A stretch of 64,000 bases of DNA from Nostoc sp. T09 (GTDB lineage: Bacteria; Cyanobacteriota; Cyanobacteriia; Cyanobacteriales; Nostocaceae), in contig NZ_MTAV01000082.1 of assembly GCF_002154695.1 (NCBI RefSeq), positions 1-64,000 on the forward strand, read 5' to 3'. Below the pieces are notes generated by a model. It saw only the letters and a program-made list of their open reading frames with translations, was not told where the DNA came from and made no database searches. Below, in pieces: positions 1 through 9,323 of this stretch. Each line of letters starts with the position of its first letter. Within the stretch, counting starts at the first letter, position 1. A program made the position numbers and the translations under genes.

Positions 1-100
1 TTCAGGAGTTAGAATTCAGAATTCAGAAGTAAAACAGTCTTTATGCTTGGGTTTGAGGCTGAGGATCTGTACTTCACTAACTTGAAATTTGCTGTATATA
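1..100. repeat. Dispersed ~100-bp intergenic repeat, copy 1
   Basis: By eye this aligns without gaps to 31911-32010 at roughly 80-85% identity. The shared core runs through AGAAGTAAAACAGT, TTTATGCTTGGGTTTGA and ACTTCACTAACTT. Neither copy has a believable reading frame. It is a dispersed non-coding repeat of the kind common between genes in Nostocales. The left boundary is unknown because the window starts here. Confidence 0.75.
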
Positions 101-385
101 CCTGTCTGTGAGTAAAGCTTAATAGGGGAAGGAAATAATCCTGAATTTTTTCCTTTCTCTATTTTGTGTATCACAAAAAATAAAAGAAAAATTCTATCCA
201 AAGTTTAAATTAACTATTGCCAAATGAAGTGAACTGATTCGTCTTCAGCATCTAAGTATAAATTGGGAAATTATCCTAGAAGCAATAAAAAAAATTTTCC
301 TTAAAAGTTAAAAAAGGTTTCGATTAAGCCTACCAATCTTAATCACTATTGCTGCAATAAAATTCTGATAATTTCCACAAATAAT
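1..385. other. Intergenic region with dispersed repeat at its left edge
   Basis: No convincing gene is visible. Bases 1 to about 100 match a second copy at 31911-32010 (separate entry). The rest is AT-rich, with several A and T runs, and leads into the receptor remnant beginning near 386. The left end is cut by the window, so the repeat may extend further. Confidence 0.6.
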
Positions 386-599
386 ATGAAATTATTTTTT
401 TCAAGCTACATGGATAACTAGTGCATTCATAGCTATGGCAGCACACCCAGCAATGACACAAGTAGCTGCCATAACAGTAATCAAACTACAAAACACAGGT
501 TCAGGCATTGAGCTAATTTTGCAAGCATCAAATGCTCAACAAATACAAATTAATAGTAAATCTGATGTGGTTTTGGGTAGGGCTATTTGGTATGAATAA
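386..599 (+). pseudogene. TonB-dependent siderophore receptor, N-terminal remnant (signal peptide + AMIN domain)
   Basis: An ATG at 386 starts MKLFF, but a run of seven T (395-401) throws it out of frame. With six T the frame continues through a signal-peptide-like stretch (TWITSAFIAMAAHPAM) into VAAITVIKLQNTGSGIELIL, which ends at a stop at 597-599. The V-x-x-I-x-V-x-L-x-x-T-x-x-G-x-E-x-I-L pattern is that of the AMIN domain. Cyanobacterial TonB-dependent siderophore receptors carry this domain directly after the signal peptide. Plug and barrel are missing, so this is a truncated and frameshifted remnant. Its last codons overlap the start of the PepSY gene. A C-terminal receptor remnant lies just beyond that gene. 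Identification rests on my reading of the motif, without a database match. Confidence 0.6.
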
Positions 600-1731
600 G
601 AAACAACTGCGAGACATTACATTCTATATCCATCGATATATCGGCTTGATTGTAGGGTTGATATTAGTTGTGATTGGTTTGACTGGTAGCTTGTTAGTTT
701 TTGAACCGGAAATTGAAGATTTCTTAGTAGCCCAAAAGTTTGGCCATGTAGTTCCTCAACAAACACCTGTATCGATTGATGAGATTCTAGCAACTATCAA
801 CTCTGCGATCGCAAAACAAACCGACCTCAAAATTGGCTCTATCGTTGTACCCAAAGATGGGACTTCTGCTTATGAAGCTAGGCTATGGAACTCTGCCGAT
901 AAACTAACGCAGGTTTTCATCGATCCCTATACCGGCAAGGCTATGGGTTCTATCAAAGAAGACTCTAATATATTGCAATTGGCTTTACATTTGCACTATG
1001 AGCTTTTAGCTGGTAAACCTGGACAAATCATTGCTGGCGTTACGGGGCTGTTGTTATTCTTTTTGAGTGTTACAGGGATAATTCTCTGGCCTGGTTGGAG
1101 AAAACTAATTGCTGGGTTCAAAATTAAATGGAATGCTCATCCGAAGCGAGTAAATTTTGATATTCACAAACTAATTGGAATTATCGTTGCAGTTTTTTTT
1201 GCTTTAACTGGCTTCACCGGCTTTTGCTGGAATTTCTATGACTACTCTGTTCCAGTCATCTATGCAGCCACCTTCACCCCTCAGCCACCAGAACTTGCTT
1301 CTCAACCTATCCCTGGGCAATCACCTTTACCACTATCTCAGGTTTTGCAAGCAGCAGATGCAGCTATACCCAATGCTCAAACGACCTATATTGGAATCCC
1401 AGACAAGCCAGATAAAATTATCAGAGTCGGGAAAAGACAAGCTCATGAAACTTCTCCCTATGGTGAAAGTGAAGTGACCTTAGATCAATACACTGGTAAG
1501 GTTTTGAGAGTTGCTGACAGTCGCTCTTTAGCTTTAGGTGATCGCTTCCTCAACTCCTTTGCTCCCCTCCACTATGGAACTTATTGGGGAGCTTATAGCC
1601 GCATTCTTTACGTATTGGTAGGTCTTTCACCATCAATTATGTTCGTTACTGGCTTAGTGATGTGGTGGTATCGTCGTCGTGTCAAAGCGGAAAATGTTGT
1701 AGATAATTTAGACGTGTTGCAACGCCATTAA
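592..1731 (+). CDS. PepSY-associated TM helix protein (iron-regulated membrane protein family)
   Basis: About 379 residues. I chose the ATG at 592 (MNKKQLRD, just before the first helix) over an ATG at 532 that adds a poorly supported leader. Four membrane segments are visible: residues ~16-37, ~147-168, ~195-215 and ~340-365, with periplasmic PepSY-like regions between. Conserved histidines sit at HRYIG, LHLHYEL and DIHKLIG, and the C-terminus is WWYRRR, all as in the family. Such proteins usually neighbour TonB-dependent siderophore receptors and are thought to help with periplasmic or inner-membrane iron reduction or transport. Remnants of such a receptor lie on both sides, so this gene appears to have outlived its partner. 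The frame is intact. The precise biochemical role is unknown. Confidence 0.85.
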   Translation: MNKKQLRDITFYIHRYIGLIVGLILVVIGLTGSLLVFEPEIEDFLVAQKFGHVVPQQTPVSIDEILATINSAIAKQTDLKIGSIVVPKDGTSAYEARLWNSADKLTQVFIDPYTGKAMGSIKEDSNILQLALHLHYELLAGKPGQIIAGVTGLLLFFLSVTGIILWPGWRKLIAGFKIKWNAHPKRVNFDIHKLIGIIVAVFFALTGFTGFCWNFYDYSVPVIYAATFTPQPPELASQPIPGQSPLPLSQVLQAADAAIPNAQTTYIGIPDKPDKIIRVGKRQAHETSPYGESEVTLDQYTGKVLRVADSRSLALGDRFLNSFAPLHYGTYWGAYSRILYVLVGLSPSIMFVTGLVMWWYRRRVKAENVVDNLDVLQRH

Positions 1732-1741
1732 AAGTTGTCTA

Positions 1742-1990
1742 AAAAACGCATTTACCTACAACTTAGAACACGAATTTAGTAACGACTGGAAGTTGCGGCA
1801 AGGTTTTAAAGTCATCAGTACTAGTGGCCGCACCCAATTAGCACCCATTGTCAAAAGAAGGTCGGACACTTCTACGAACAGCTATCAATATCAAGAATCT
1901 GTTTGATACTGAGTATTACGAATCTCAGCGCTTTTTCTTGGTTCCTGTGCACCCTTAACTTTATTGGGAACAGTTTCTTTTGAGTTTTGA
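1742..1990 (+). pseudogene. TonB-dependent siderophore receptor, C-terminal barrel remnant
   Basis: Three reading-frame pieces together make the end of a TonB-dependent receptor. First, 1757-1825 reads YNLEHEFSNDWKLRQGFKV, a typical barrel strand pair. Then 1875-1940 in another frame reads RTAINIKNLFDTEYYESQ, the classic penultimate strand motif. Then about 1942-1990 in a third frame reads APLTLLGTVSFEF and stops. The C-terminal phenylalanine is the usual signal for barrel assembly. At least two frame changes and a large internal deletion are needed, so the gene is dead. It starts immediately after the PepSY stop codon and is on the same strand. Confidence 0.8.
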
Positions 1991-2058
1991 GGATTTACCT
2001 GGGATGAATAGGAGGGGGCGGTAATTATGCGATCGCCCTTTGCCCAACTCATCAATTT

Positions 2059-2838
2059 TTACGCTAAAACCGCAGCTAATAAAAATAGGCTATCTACCAA
2101 AATTGTGCTTAAAACTGCACCACCAAAGGCATACCAATGTCGTTGCTTGTAGCGTAAAGGTAAAACTCCTACTGTCAACAGCGCTGAGGCGAGGATGACT
2201 GCCCAGGCTTGTCCCCAAGGTGTTTGAACTTGGATGAGGGCAGTTTGTAAAATTGGTGCAACATTCTCAGGTTCCACCTGCATAATTTGCCGCCAATAGG
2301 GCATTAAATCTACTAAATAAAAATACACATCAGTTAAGGCTGTACCGAATAAAGAACCTAAATAGAACCAGTTACCGACTTTGCCCCAATTCCGCACCAG
2401 ACACCAACAGGCAAAGGGTAGCCCGATAGATTCTACTGGCAAATGCCATAGAGGTTCCCAACGTAACCATCCCCAGTAAATTGCTCCGGCTAGCCAACTC
2501 CAGCTGAAACCCAACAGCAAATCACCCCAGAGATAAGTAGCAGGACGTGACATTAAGGTAAAACTCAGCCATACCCACAATCCGGCGATCGCCAAACTTA
2601 AACTTGGCAGCGATCGCACCAGTGGCGCTTCTACAAACACTGGTACAGATACTAAAAACACCGCCGCTGCTAGTACTAACCAAACTTGTCGCGACGATGA
2701 AGAGATTGGCAGATTGGGGGATTGAGAAAGTGTAGACTCCAATTCACTTATGCCTTTGTGCCCCGTATGAGTAGAAACCAACTTGCTACCTATAGAGGCG
2801 GTAGAAGTACTGTAGGAAGACAATGTATTATTAATCAA
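2059..2838 (-). CDS. DUF3120 family integral membrane protein
   Basis: A 259-residue frame. The first ~48 residues are polar and low-complexity; from RQVWLVLAAAVFLVSVPVF onward the protein is mostly hydrophobic, with about six membrane segments. It matches my memory of DUF3120, a cyanobacterial membrane family of unknown function. The frame opens with TTG at 2838, and there is no ATG before the first membrane helix, so the true start is uncertain; other TTG codons lie within the polar leader. The gene is convergent with the dead receptor and divergent from uppP. No function can be assigned from sequence. Confidence 0.7.
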   Translation of the reverse strand: MINNTLSSYSTSTASIGSKLVSTHTGHKGISELESTLSQSPNLPISSSSRQVWLVLAAAVFLVSVPVFVEAPLVRSLPSLSLAIAGLWVWLSFTLMSRPATYLWGDLLLGFSWSWLAGAIYWGWLRWEPLWHLPVESIGLPFACWCLVRNWGKVGNWFYLGSLFGTALTDVYFYLVDLMPYWRQIMQVEPENVAPILQTALIQVQTPWGQAWAVILASALLTVGVLPLRYKQRHWYAFGGAVLSTILVDSLFLLAAVLA

Positions 2839-3175
2839 TGTTTTTAATAATTGTTACTAAACTTTATCTTACTTAAGATATCACATACATAAATCCCCCC
2901 CGGGGGCATATTTATCTTACCTTGTTTTTCCCTAGATTTTTAGATGTTGCCTAGAAGAAGACAACATACTGAGCTGATGTCGGTCACACCAAATTTAAAA
3001 GATTGTAGTCAGGGCTTCATCTATTTCTGAGAAACTCTAGCTATTGTCAGCCACTTTCTGAATCGGACAGTGGTAAATTAATGGCGCGCCTTTTTGGGGA
3101 TAAATGACAACCCAAATCTTTCTTAGTTATTTTCCTGGCAAGTTCCCCTGGTAGGTGTTTGTGTAATTGGTTGTA
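2839..3175. other. Divergent intergenic region between DUF3120 gene and uppP
   Basis: This 337-bp region must hold both divergent promoters. A GC-rich palindromic stretch (CCCCCCCGGGGGC, about 2895-2907) stands out in AT-rich DNA. I see no reading frame, RNA gene or strong hairpin followed by a T-run, and I cannot assign promoter boxes with confidence. Confidence 0.5.
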
Positions 3176-4162
3176 ATGTCAGCGATCGCAGGTAAACTAA
3201 TGGCTCTATTAAAACGTCAATGGTTCGTAATTTTAAGTGCAGCGTCTGCTACTGTCTCAGTTGCCGCATTTCCAATTCAAGTTTTCAGCGCCCAGCCTAA
3301 CCCAGTAGCTAATGGGGTGCAACAAATGAATCTTGTACAAGCGATTATTTTAGGCTTTGTACAAGGAATCACAGAATTCTTACCGATTAGTAGCACAGCC
3401 CATTTAAAAGTTGTGCCCGTAGTTCTTGGTTGGGGTGATCCGGGGGTAGCTTTTACAGCCATTATTCAACTGGGTAGTATTGCAGCTGTGCTGTGGTACT
3501 TCTGGCAAGACTTGATGCGAATTGTTCAGGGGTCGGCAACAGCGATCGCTCGGAAAGATTACAATAATTACGACTTGCGGTTGGCGTTGGGCATTATCTT
3601 AGGGACATTGCCCATTATCTTCTTTGGACTGTTAATCAAAAAGTTTATCCCCGATTTTGATAATTCTCCAATCAGAAGCTTAGGTGCGATCGCTGTTGCT
3701 TCTATAGTTATGTCGCTGCTACTGGGATTAGCTGAAAAACTAGGCAAGCGTCAACGCAACTTTGAAAAACTGACAATGAACGATGGGCTATTGATGGGTT
3801 TGGCTCAATGTTTAGCATTAATCCCTGGCGTATCTCGTTCTGGTTCTACCCTGACAGGGGGTTTATTTATGGGATTGGAACGGGAAACCGCAGCTAGGTT
3901 TTCGTTTTTGCTAGGCATTCCCGCCATTACCCTAGCCGGGTTAGTCGAGTTAAAAGATGTTTTAGGAGAAGGGTTAAGTAGTGCACAAATACTTCCCTTA
4001 GTTGCAGGAGTGATTTCTGCTGCAATATTTTCGTATATTGCGATCGCTGGGTTGCTACGCTTCCTCAAAACCCAAAGTACCTGGGTATTTATTTGGTATC
4101 GATTGGCATTTGGTGTATTAATACTAGGGGCGATTAGTGCTGGTTTGTTGAAGAATAGTTAA
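3176..4162 (+). CDS. uppP: Undecaprenyl-diphosphatase UppP/BacA
   Basis: This enzyme dephosphorylates undecaprenyl pyrophosphate in the membrane, recycling the lipid carrier for peptidoglycan and polysaccharide synthesis; overexpression gives bacitracin resistance. Both family signatures are present: QGITEFLPISSTAHL near residues 62-76 and PGVSRSGSTLTGG near 220-232. There are about eight hydrophobic segments. I chose the ATG at 3176; an in-frame TTG lies three codons upstream and an ATG at 3200. Whichever is used, an N-terminal leader of about 50 residues precedes the conserved core. It includes an extra hydrophobic segment (VILSAASATVSVAAF) that shorter homologues of around 270 residues lack. 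It stands alone, with repeats downstream. Confidence 0.95.
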   Translation: MSAIAGKLMALLKRQWFVILSAASATVSVAAFPIQVFSAQPNPVANGVQQMNLVQAIILGFVQGITEFLPISSTAHLKVVPVVLGWGDPGVAFTAIIQLGSIAAVLWYFWQDLMRIVQGSATAIARKDYNNYDLRLALGIILGTLPIIFFGLLIKKFIPDFDNSPIRSLGAIAVASIVMSLLLGLAEKLGKRQRNFEKLTMNDGLLMGLAQCLALIPGVSRSGSTLTGGLFMGLERETAARFSFLLGIPAITLAGLVELKDVLGEGLSSAQILPLVAGVISAAIFSYIAIAGLLRFLKTQSTWVFIWYRLAFGVLILGAISAGLLKNS

Positions 4163-4325
4163 TAGTCCGTTGTCATTTGTCCTTTGTCATTTGTCTAAAG
4201 CAAACGACCAATGACAAAGTGCAAAGTCTGAGCGGAGGTTTGCTCCGTAGACGCGCAGCGGCTTGCCGCAGGCATCAGAACTTTGTAAGAGATGACTAAT
4301 GACAAATACCAATGACTCATGACCC
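4163..4325. repeat. Short tandem heptamer-type repeats and palindromic repeat element
   Basis: Degenerate GTCATTTGTC / ATGACAAA units occur on both strands and continue up to the next start codon (CATGACCCATGAC). In the middle sits a GC-rich element around 4230-4275 (GGAGGTTTGCTCCGTAGACG and CGCAGCGGCTTGCCGCAGG) with local inverted repeats. Both types are familiar dispersed repeats of Nostocales intergenic DNA. No coding potential. Confidence 0.7.
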
Positions 4326-5648
4326 ATGACTACAATTCGTCCGGCTCGAATTAGCAAAGTATTACCCGATTCCATCGCCGCGGAAATCGGCTTTGAAGCG
4401 GGAGATGCGATCGTTGCTATCAACGGTACATCTCCCCGTGATTTGATTGATTATCAATATTTATGTGCTGATGAGGTTCTAGAACTAGAAGTTTTAGATG
4501 CTGTTGGCAAAACCCATCACCTGGAAATTGAAAAAGACTACGATGAAGACTTAGGGCTAGAATTTGAAACTGCTCTATTCGATGCTTTGATTCAGTGCAA
4601 TAATCACTGCCCGTTTTGCTTTATTGACCAACAGCCACCAGGTAAGCGTTCTAGTCTGTACTTTAAAGATGACGATTACCGTCTGAGCTTTTTATATGGT
4701 TCTTACTTAACTCTCACCAATTTACCAGAACGAGAATGGCAGCGGATTGAACAAATGCGTCTGTCTCCTTTATATGTTTCTGTCCACGCTACAGAACCCG
4801 AAGTCAGAACTAGATTGTTAAAAAATCCCCGGGCTGGACAAATTTTGCAACAACTAAAGTGGTTCCAAGCCAGAAGGCTGCAAATTCACGCTCAGGTAGT
4901 CGTTTGTCCCGGTATCAATGATGGCGTACATCTGGAACAAACTCTCCGAGATTTAGCGTCATTTTATACTGGTGAAGTGCCGACAGTCGCATCAGTGGCT
5001 GTAGTCCCAGTGGGTTTAACACGATTTCGTCCCGAACAAGACGAACTCATTCCAGTAACACCAAAGAAAGCTCAAGAAGTGATTTCTCAAGTGCGATCGC
5101 TCTCTTTAGAATTTCGTCAAAAGTTCGGTTCAAGCATTGTTTGGTTAGCCGATGAATGGTTTTTAATTGCAGGAGAAGAATTGCCTAGTGAAGCTGAATA
5201 CGAAGAATATCCCCAAATTGATAATGGCGTTGGTTCAATTCGGTTGTTTCTCAAGCAATTTGCCACTGCTGCTAAATCACTACCAACTAAAATATCTCCC
5301 AAGAAAAAATTAACTTGGGTAGTTGGTAATGCAGTAGAGAAAGCATTTCAACCAATTCTTCAACAGTTAAATGCTGTAGCGGGTTTGGAAGTAAATATGC
5401 GTGCGTTATCTAGCGATTACTGGGGACAGAATATTAGCGTTACAGGCTTATTAACAGGGCACGATCTACTTTTAAATTTACAAGGGCAAGATTTAGGTGA
5501 TGGAATTTTGCTGCCAAATGTCATGCTTAAACATGGGGAATTGATATTTTTAGATGATATGAGTATTGAAGAGGTCGCTAGCAAACTGGGAACAAAAATC
5601 TTCCCTGTAGCAGGAATTGAAGAATTAATCAATACCTGTATTGCTTAA
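4326..5648 (+). CDS. TIGR03279 / DUF512 family radical-SAM-like FeS protein with N-terminal PDZ domain
   Basis: 440 residues. The N-terminal ~65 residues form a PDZ-like fold (KVLPDSIAAEIGFEAGDAI). A Cys-x3-Cys-x2-Cys cluster motif follows at C91, C95 and C98 (CNNHCPFCFIDQ), as in radical SAM enzymes. The C-terminal half (about 210-440) is DUF512. Together this is the family annotated as a putative cyanobacterial FeS/radical SAM protein; its substrate is unknown. The ATG at 4326 sits within degenerate ATGAC repeats, so the leader is repeat-derived, but the PDZ domain needs this start or one very close. It is not in an evident operon: 105 bp separate it from the glycosidase gene. Confidence 0.88.
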   Translation: MTTIRPARISKVLPDSIAAEIGFEAGDAIVAINGTSPRDLIDYQYLCADEVLELEVLDAVGKTHHLEIEKDYDEDLGLEFETALFDALIQCNNHCPFCFIDQQPPGKRSSLYFKDDDYRLSFLYGSYLTLTNLPEREWQRIEQMRLSPLYVSVHATEPEVRTRLLKNPRAGQILQQLKWFQARRLQIHAQVVVCPGINDGVHLEQTLRDLASFYTGEVPTVASVAVVPVGLTRFRPEQDELIPVTPKKAQEVISQVRSLSLEFRQKFGSSIVWLADEWFLIAGEELPSEAEYEEYPQIDNGVGSIRLFLKQFATAAKSLPTKISPKKKLTWVVGNAVEKAFQPILQQLNAVAGLEVNMRALSSDYWGQNISVTGLLTGHDLLLNLQGQDLGDGILLPNVMLKHGELIFLDDMSIEEVASKLGTKIFPVAGIEELINTCIA

Positions 5649-5753
5649 AAGCTGCTCAGTTGAAATTCAAAAGTCAAGAGTATAAAAAATAACTAATGAC
5701 AGTTGATTTTTGACTGTGGACAAATAAATAACTAATTAAGTGAGGAGTGAGGA

Positions 5754-8555
5754 GTGAAGAATCAGGAAAACCGTATTACAAAATTACAGTTAAAAATTAA
5801 AAAAGCCGGATTCTTCATTTTTAATTTGCAATTTTTACTATTAAATGGTCTTGGGATTCTACCAGCAATAGCCGCAGATGAAGAGCCTGTATTGAGCATA
5901 GTATATAGCCAAGATAATACTAATCAATGGACAGGAATCACAAACCGCTTGCAAGCAGCTGGGGTGAAGTATTGCGTGATTCCTTTAGATGCAGTCAGGA
6001 GTTCAGCCGATTGGGGCGATCGCCGGGTATTATTTTTGCCAAATGTGGAAACATTGACACCAACACAAGCGATCGCCTTAGAAGAATGGATGAGTAAAGG
6101 CGGGCGTTTGATTGCCAGCGGTCCTGTAGGTAGCCTGTCAGCGCCAGGAGTAAGGCAGTTATTGCGAACGCTGTTAGGAGGTTACTGGGGATTCAGCCTT
6201 GGTAATACACAACAGCTGCAACCAGCAAAAACCAAGCTGCCACAGGAATGGAGCAACCAAGACCAACTGTTTGGTAAAGTGCATGGTGGTGTGGTGATAC
6301 CTGATAACTTGAGCGCACCAGCTGCTGTTTGGAATGCCAAAGATAACCCAGCCGCAGTAGTGACAACCGATCATTCCACCTTGTTGGGCTGGCGCTGGGG
6401 TGTAGATGCAGTTGCGGCAGCAGACGTAGATAATGCTTGGTTAAAAGCCTCATTAGAGCGTCATACAAAATTGCCGCCCAGTGCTAGTCGGAAAATTGAA
6501 GGCGGCTCACCAGCCTGCTCTACTTCGGTGGCAGTTGCATCCACAACTCCTAAGCCACAACCACCCTTATCCCCAACTATTTTACAAGCAATCACACCAA
6601 AACTTCCTCCTCAAACCACTCAAAATTCAAAACCCAAGACGCCGCAACAGCCAACAGCGATCGCCACTGCTCCCCAACCTAGACCGCTGGTAAATGTTAC
6701 ACCTCAAAATACACAGGAGCCGATTGACCAACTAGAACAAGCGGTGCGTTTGGATGTTGTACCCAACTCTAATACGCCGATTGGTAGCGATGAAGCGATC
6801 GCTCTCCAGCAGGAGCTAGAACATCTGATTGGTCGAGTAGAAAGTGCCCATTTAGCTGCCGCAGTTTCCTCCTCTGGTGGCGAACAAGAGAGAGCTAGCA
6901 ACACCCAATCTTTGAAAGTGGATCGCGCCAACTTAATCGCTAGCAGATCTGGTGTTCAAATCCCCGACACAACGCAAGCGATCGCAAAGGCCAGGGAAAT
7001 TGCCAAAAACTTACCTCAGTTAATTGCCCAAAAAAACTATTCTCTAGCTCGTCAGCAGTGGCTAACAGCCAAGGCGAGTTTGTGGAAACAGTTTCCCCTT
7101 GATCGCAAATTAGCTCAACCAGAAATCCGATCGGTGTGGTTAGATCGGGGGACAATTGTCCGTGCTGGTAGTGAGCAGGGACTCGCCCAAGTTTTTGATC
7201 GCCTCGCACAAGCCGGAATTAACACTGTATTTTTTGAAACTGTTAACGCCAGCTATCCCATTTATCCCAGCCAAGTTGCGCCTCAGCAAAACCCATTAAT
7301 TCGTGGCTGGGACCCATTGGCAGCAGCAGTTAAATTAGCTCATGCCAGGGGTATGGAATTACATGCTTGGGTTTGGGTTTTCGCTGCTGGTAATCAGCGC
7401 CACAATCAGGTGATTAACGTCAAGCCTGATTATCCAGGGCCAGTACTGGCTGCTCATCCCGATTGGGCAAACTACGATAATCGTGGCAACATGATTCCTG
7501 CTGGTCAAACCAAACCGTTCTTCGATCAAGCTAATCCCGAATTGCGCCAGTACCTACTGAAGCTGTACGAAGAAATTGTTACTCGCTATCAAGTAGATGG
7601 TCTTCAGTTAGACTACATTCGCTATCCTTTCCAAGATCCAGCCGCAGGCCGAATTTATGGCTATGGCAAAGCAGCCAGAGCGCAATTTCAGCAACAGACA
7701 GGCATAGATCCATTGAAGATTTCCCCAAGCGATCGCGACATGTGGCAAAAATGGACAGCATTCCGTACCGAGCAAGTTGATAGTTTTGTCGCCCAACTTT
7801 CACAACAGTTACGACAAAAACGACCAAATTTAATTTTGTCAGTTGCCGTATTTCCCCTACCAGAATTAGAACGCATTCAGAAGATCCAACAGCATTGGGA
7901 AGTTTGGGCTAGACAAGGAGATATAGATTTAATTGTTCCCATGACTTACGCCTTGGATACTCCTCGCTTCCAACGACTTGCACAACCTTGGATTGCTTCT
8001 ACAAAATTGGGAGCCACTTTATTAGTACCAGGAATTCGCTTGCTTTCCTTGCCAGCAGTCGGAGCATTCGATCAATTGCAATTAGTTAGGGACTTACCAG
8101 TGAGTGGTTACGCACTTTTTGCGGCAGAAAACTTGAGCAACGAGTTACACAAACTCTTTAGTAATACCCAAGGCAAGGTACAACCCACAACCAGCGAACC
8201 AATTCCTCACCGCCAGCCTTTTCAAACTGCTGCTGTTCGTTATACAGCCTTGCAAAGCGAATGGAAGTTTATTTTGCAAAACGACCAAATGCGGATGCCT
8301 GCAACAACTATTTCTGAATTCAACAATCAAGCACAAGTTTTACAAAGTGCCTTAAATCAACTTGCAACCTCGCCTTCTGCCAGTAAGTTCATCACAGCAA
8401 GAGCCTCTCTAACTCGCTTCCAAACTCAATTTAGAACTTGGATGAGCCAAGAGGCTATAGAAAATCCTTATCAAGTTAAAGTTTGGGAAAATCGTCTGGC
8501 AACTATTGAAAGATTATTGCGTTACGGCGAACGGCGCTTACTGTCGCGTCCTTAG
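5754..8555 (+). CDS. GHL10 (DUF187) glycoside-hydrolase-like protein, secreted or membrane-anchored
   Basis: 933 residues from a GTG at 5754 with a purine-rich GAGGAGTGAG just upstream. A hydrophobic stretch near residues 18-40 is a signal peptide or anchor. Residues ~45-240 resemble a class I glutamine-amidotransferase-like or beta-galactosidase-trimerisation-like domain (VLFLPNVETLTPTQAIALEE). Residues ~250-325 are a Pro/Gln/Thr-rich linker. Residues ~457-790 are the GHL10 TIM barrel: EIRSVWLDRGTIV, MELHAWVWVF, DGLQLDYIRYPFQ and IDLIVPMTYALDT. The C-terminal ~120 residues are helical. The family is predicted to act on envelope or extracellular polysaccharides; no substrate is known. It stands alone, followed by a long intergenic stretch. 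Confidence 0.85.
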   Translation: MKNQENRITKLQLKIKKAGFFIFNLQFLLLNGLGILPAIAADEEPVLSIVYSQDNTNQWTGITNRLQAAGVKYCVIPLDAVRSSADWGDRRVLFLPNVETLTPTQAIALEEWMSKGGRLIASGPVGSLSAPGVRQLLRTLLGGYWGFSLGNTQQLQPAKTKLPQEWSNQDQLFGKVHGGVVIPDNLSAPAAVWNAKDNPAAVVTTDHSTLLGWRWGVDAVAAADVDNAWLKASLERHTKLPPSASRKIEGGSPACSTSVAVASTTPKPQPPLSPTILQAITPKLPPQTTQNSKPKTPQQPTAIATAPQPRPLVNVTPQNTQEPIDQLEQAVRLDVVPNSNTPIGSDEAIALQQELEHLIGRVESAHLAAAVSSSGGEQERASNTQSLKVDRANLIASRSGVQIPDTTQAIAKAREIAKNLPQLIAQKNYSLARQQWLTAKASLWKQFPLDRKLAQPEIRSVWLDRGTIVRAGSEQGLAQVFDRLAQAGINTVFFETVNASYPIYPSQVAPQQNPLIRGWDPLAAAVKLAHARGMELHAWVWVFAAGNQRHNQVINVKPDYPGPVLAAHPDWANYDNRGNMIPAGQTKPFFDQANPELRQYLLKLYEEIVTRYQVDGLQLDYIRYPFQDPAAGRIYGYGKAARAQFQQQTGIDPLKISPSDRDMWQKWTAFRTEQVDSFVAQLSQQLRQKRPNLILSVAVFPLPELERIQKIQQHWEVWARQGDIDLIVPMTYALDTPRFQRLAQPWIASTKLGATLLVPGIRLLSLPAVGAFDQLQLVRDLPVSGYALFAAENLSNELHKLFSNTQGKVQPTTSEPIPHRQPFQTAAVRYTALQSEWKFILQNDQMRMPATTISEFNNQAQVLQSALNQLATSPSASKFITARASLTRFQTQFRTWMSQEAIENPYQVKVWENRLATIERLLRYGERRLLSRP

Positions 8556-9323
8556 GGGAAGAGTAGAGGAAGGTAGGGGAGCAAGGGGGAGAATTATCTG
8601 TAATCAGGATTTAAAGAGATAGTATCAATAGTAATAATTTACACTTACTGATTATGGTACTGAACTGACTTTGTTAGTTTTATTCCTGGGTAATATTCAG
8701 CCTGAATGATGGTTGCAAAAATCTGAAAGTCTTTGCTCCAAAAGCCTTCAGCACTACTAATGATAATTCTTGAAATCGACAAGATATAATTAACCAAACA
8801 TAAGGTAATGCTGGGCTTACCCTGTCTTATCTGCCGAGTTAATAAAATTTGACACTCTCTCATCAAGAAAATGGTAAATTTTAAAAAGATAAACCTTTTT
8901 CTACGACCTATTTAAAAAGGTTTCCTGGTTTACTAAATTTGCCCATTGAGGCTGATTGTTATTTTCTTTATTCCCTGTTAACTTCAAAAAATATCTAGTT
9001 TAGCTCACTTTCGGAGTGGATTTGAGCACAGTACTTTGTAAGTAAATTTTTTATTTTGATTTGTAATTAAGACCCTATTGGACGTTAGATTTCTGATCTA
9101 AATCACAATTAATTCCATATCTAAATGATCATGCTTACGTTTGAGGGTTTTGCACCTTTCTTTGCAAAAATTCATTAGACAGAGTCAGAAGAATATTGTA
9201 TATATGAAAAAATCCAGTATTTATACCCTCGTAATTATTATACATTGACGAAAAAATATTAAAAGTATAGACAACAGTTTGCTTTAAATAACAATTTTTT
9301 AATCATAGCTATACTCAACATCT
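8556..9323. other. 768-bp AT-rich intergenic region
   Basis: The region begins with a purine-rich GGGGAAGAGTAGAGGAAGG tract just after the glycosidase stop and continues as AT-rich DNA up to the sensor kinase. One 73-codon frame on the minus strand (8645-8866) has no recognisable motif or ribosome binding site, and I do not call it. I see no RNA gene or strong terminator. Confidence 0.5.

Noticed and set aside
16-201. 61-codon minus-strand frame at the left edge
   Set aside because: It lies within the dispersed repeat; the matching frame in the second copy differs, so it is not a conserved protein.
4230-4275. GC-rich palindromic element considered as a tRNA or structured RNA
   Set aside because: No cloverleaf or conserved T-arm. 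It matches the style of the other dispersed repeats in the window.
8645-8866. 73-codon minus-strand frame in the long intergenic region
   Set aside because: No motif, no ribosome binding site and AT-driven composition. It could be a remnant but there is no positive support.
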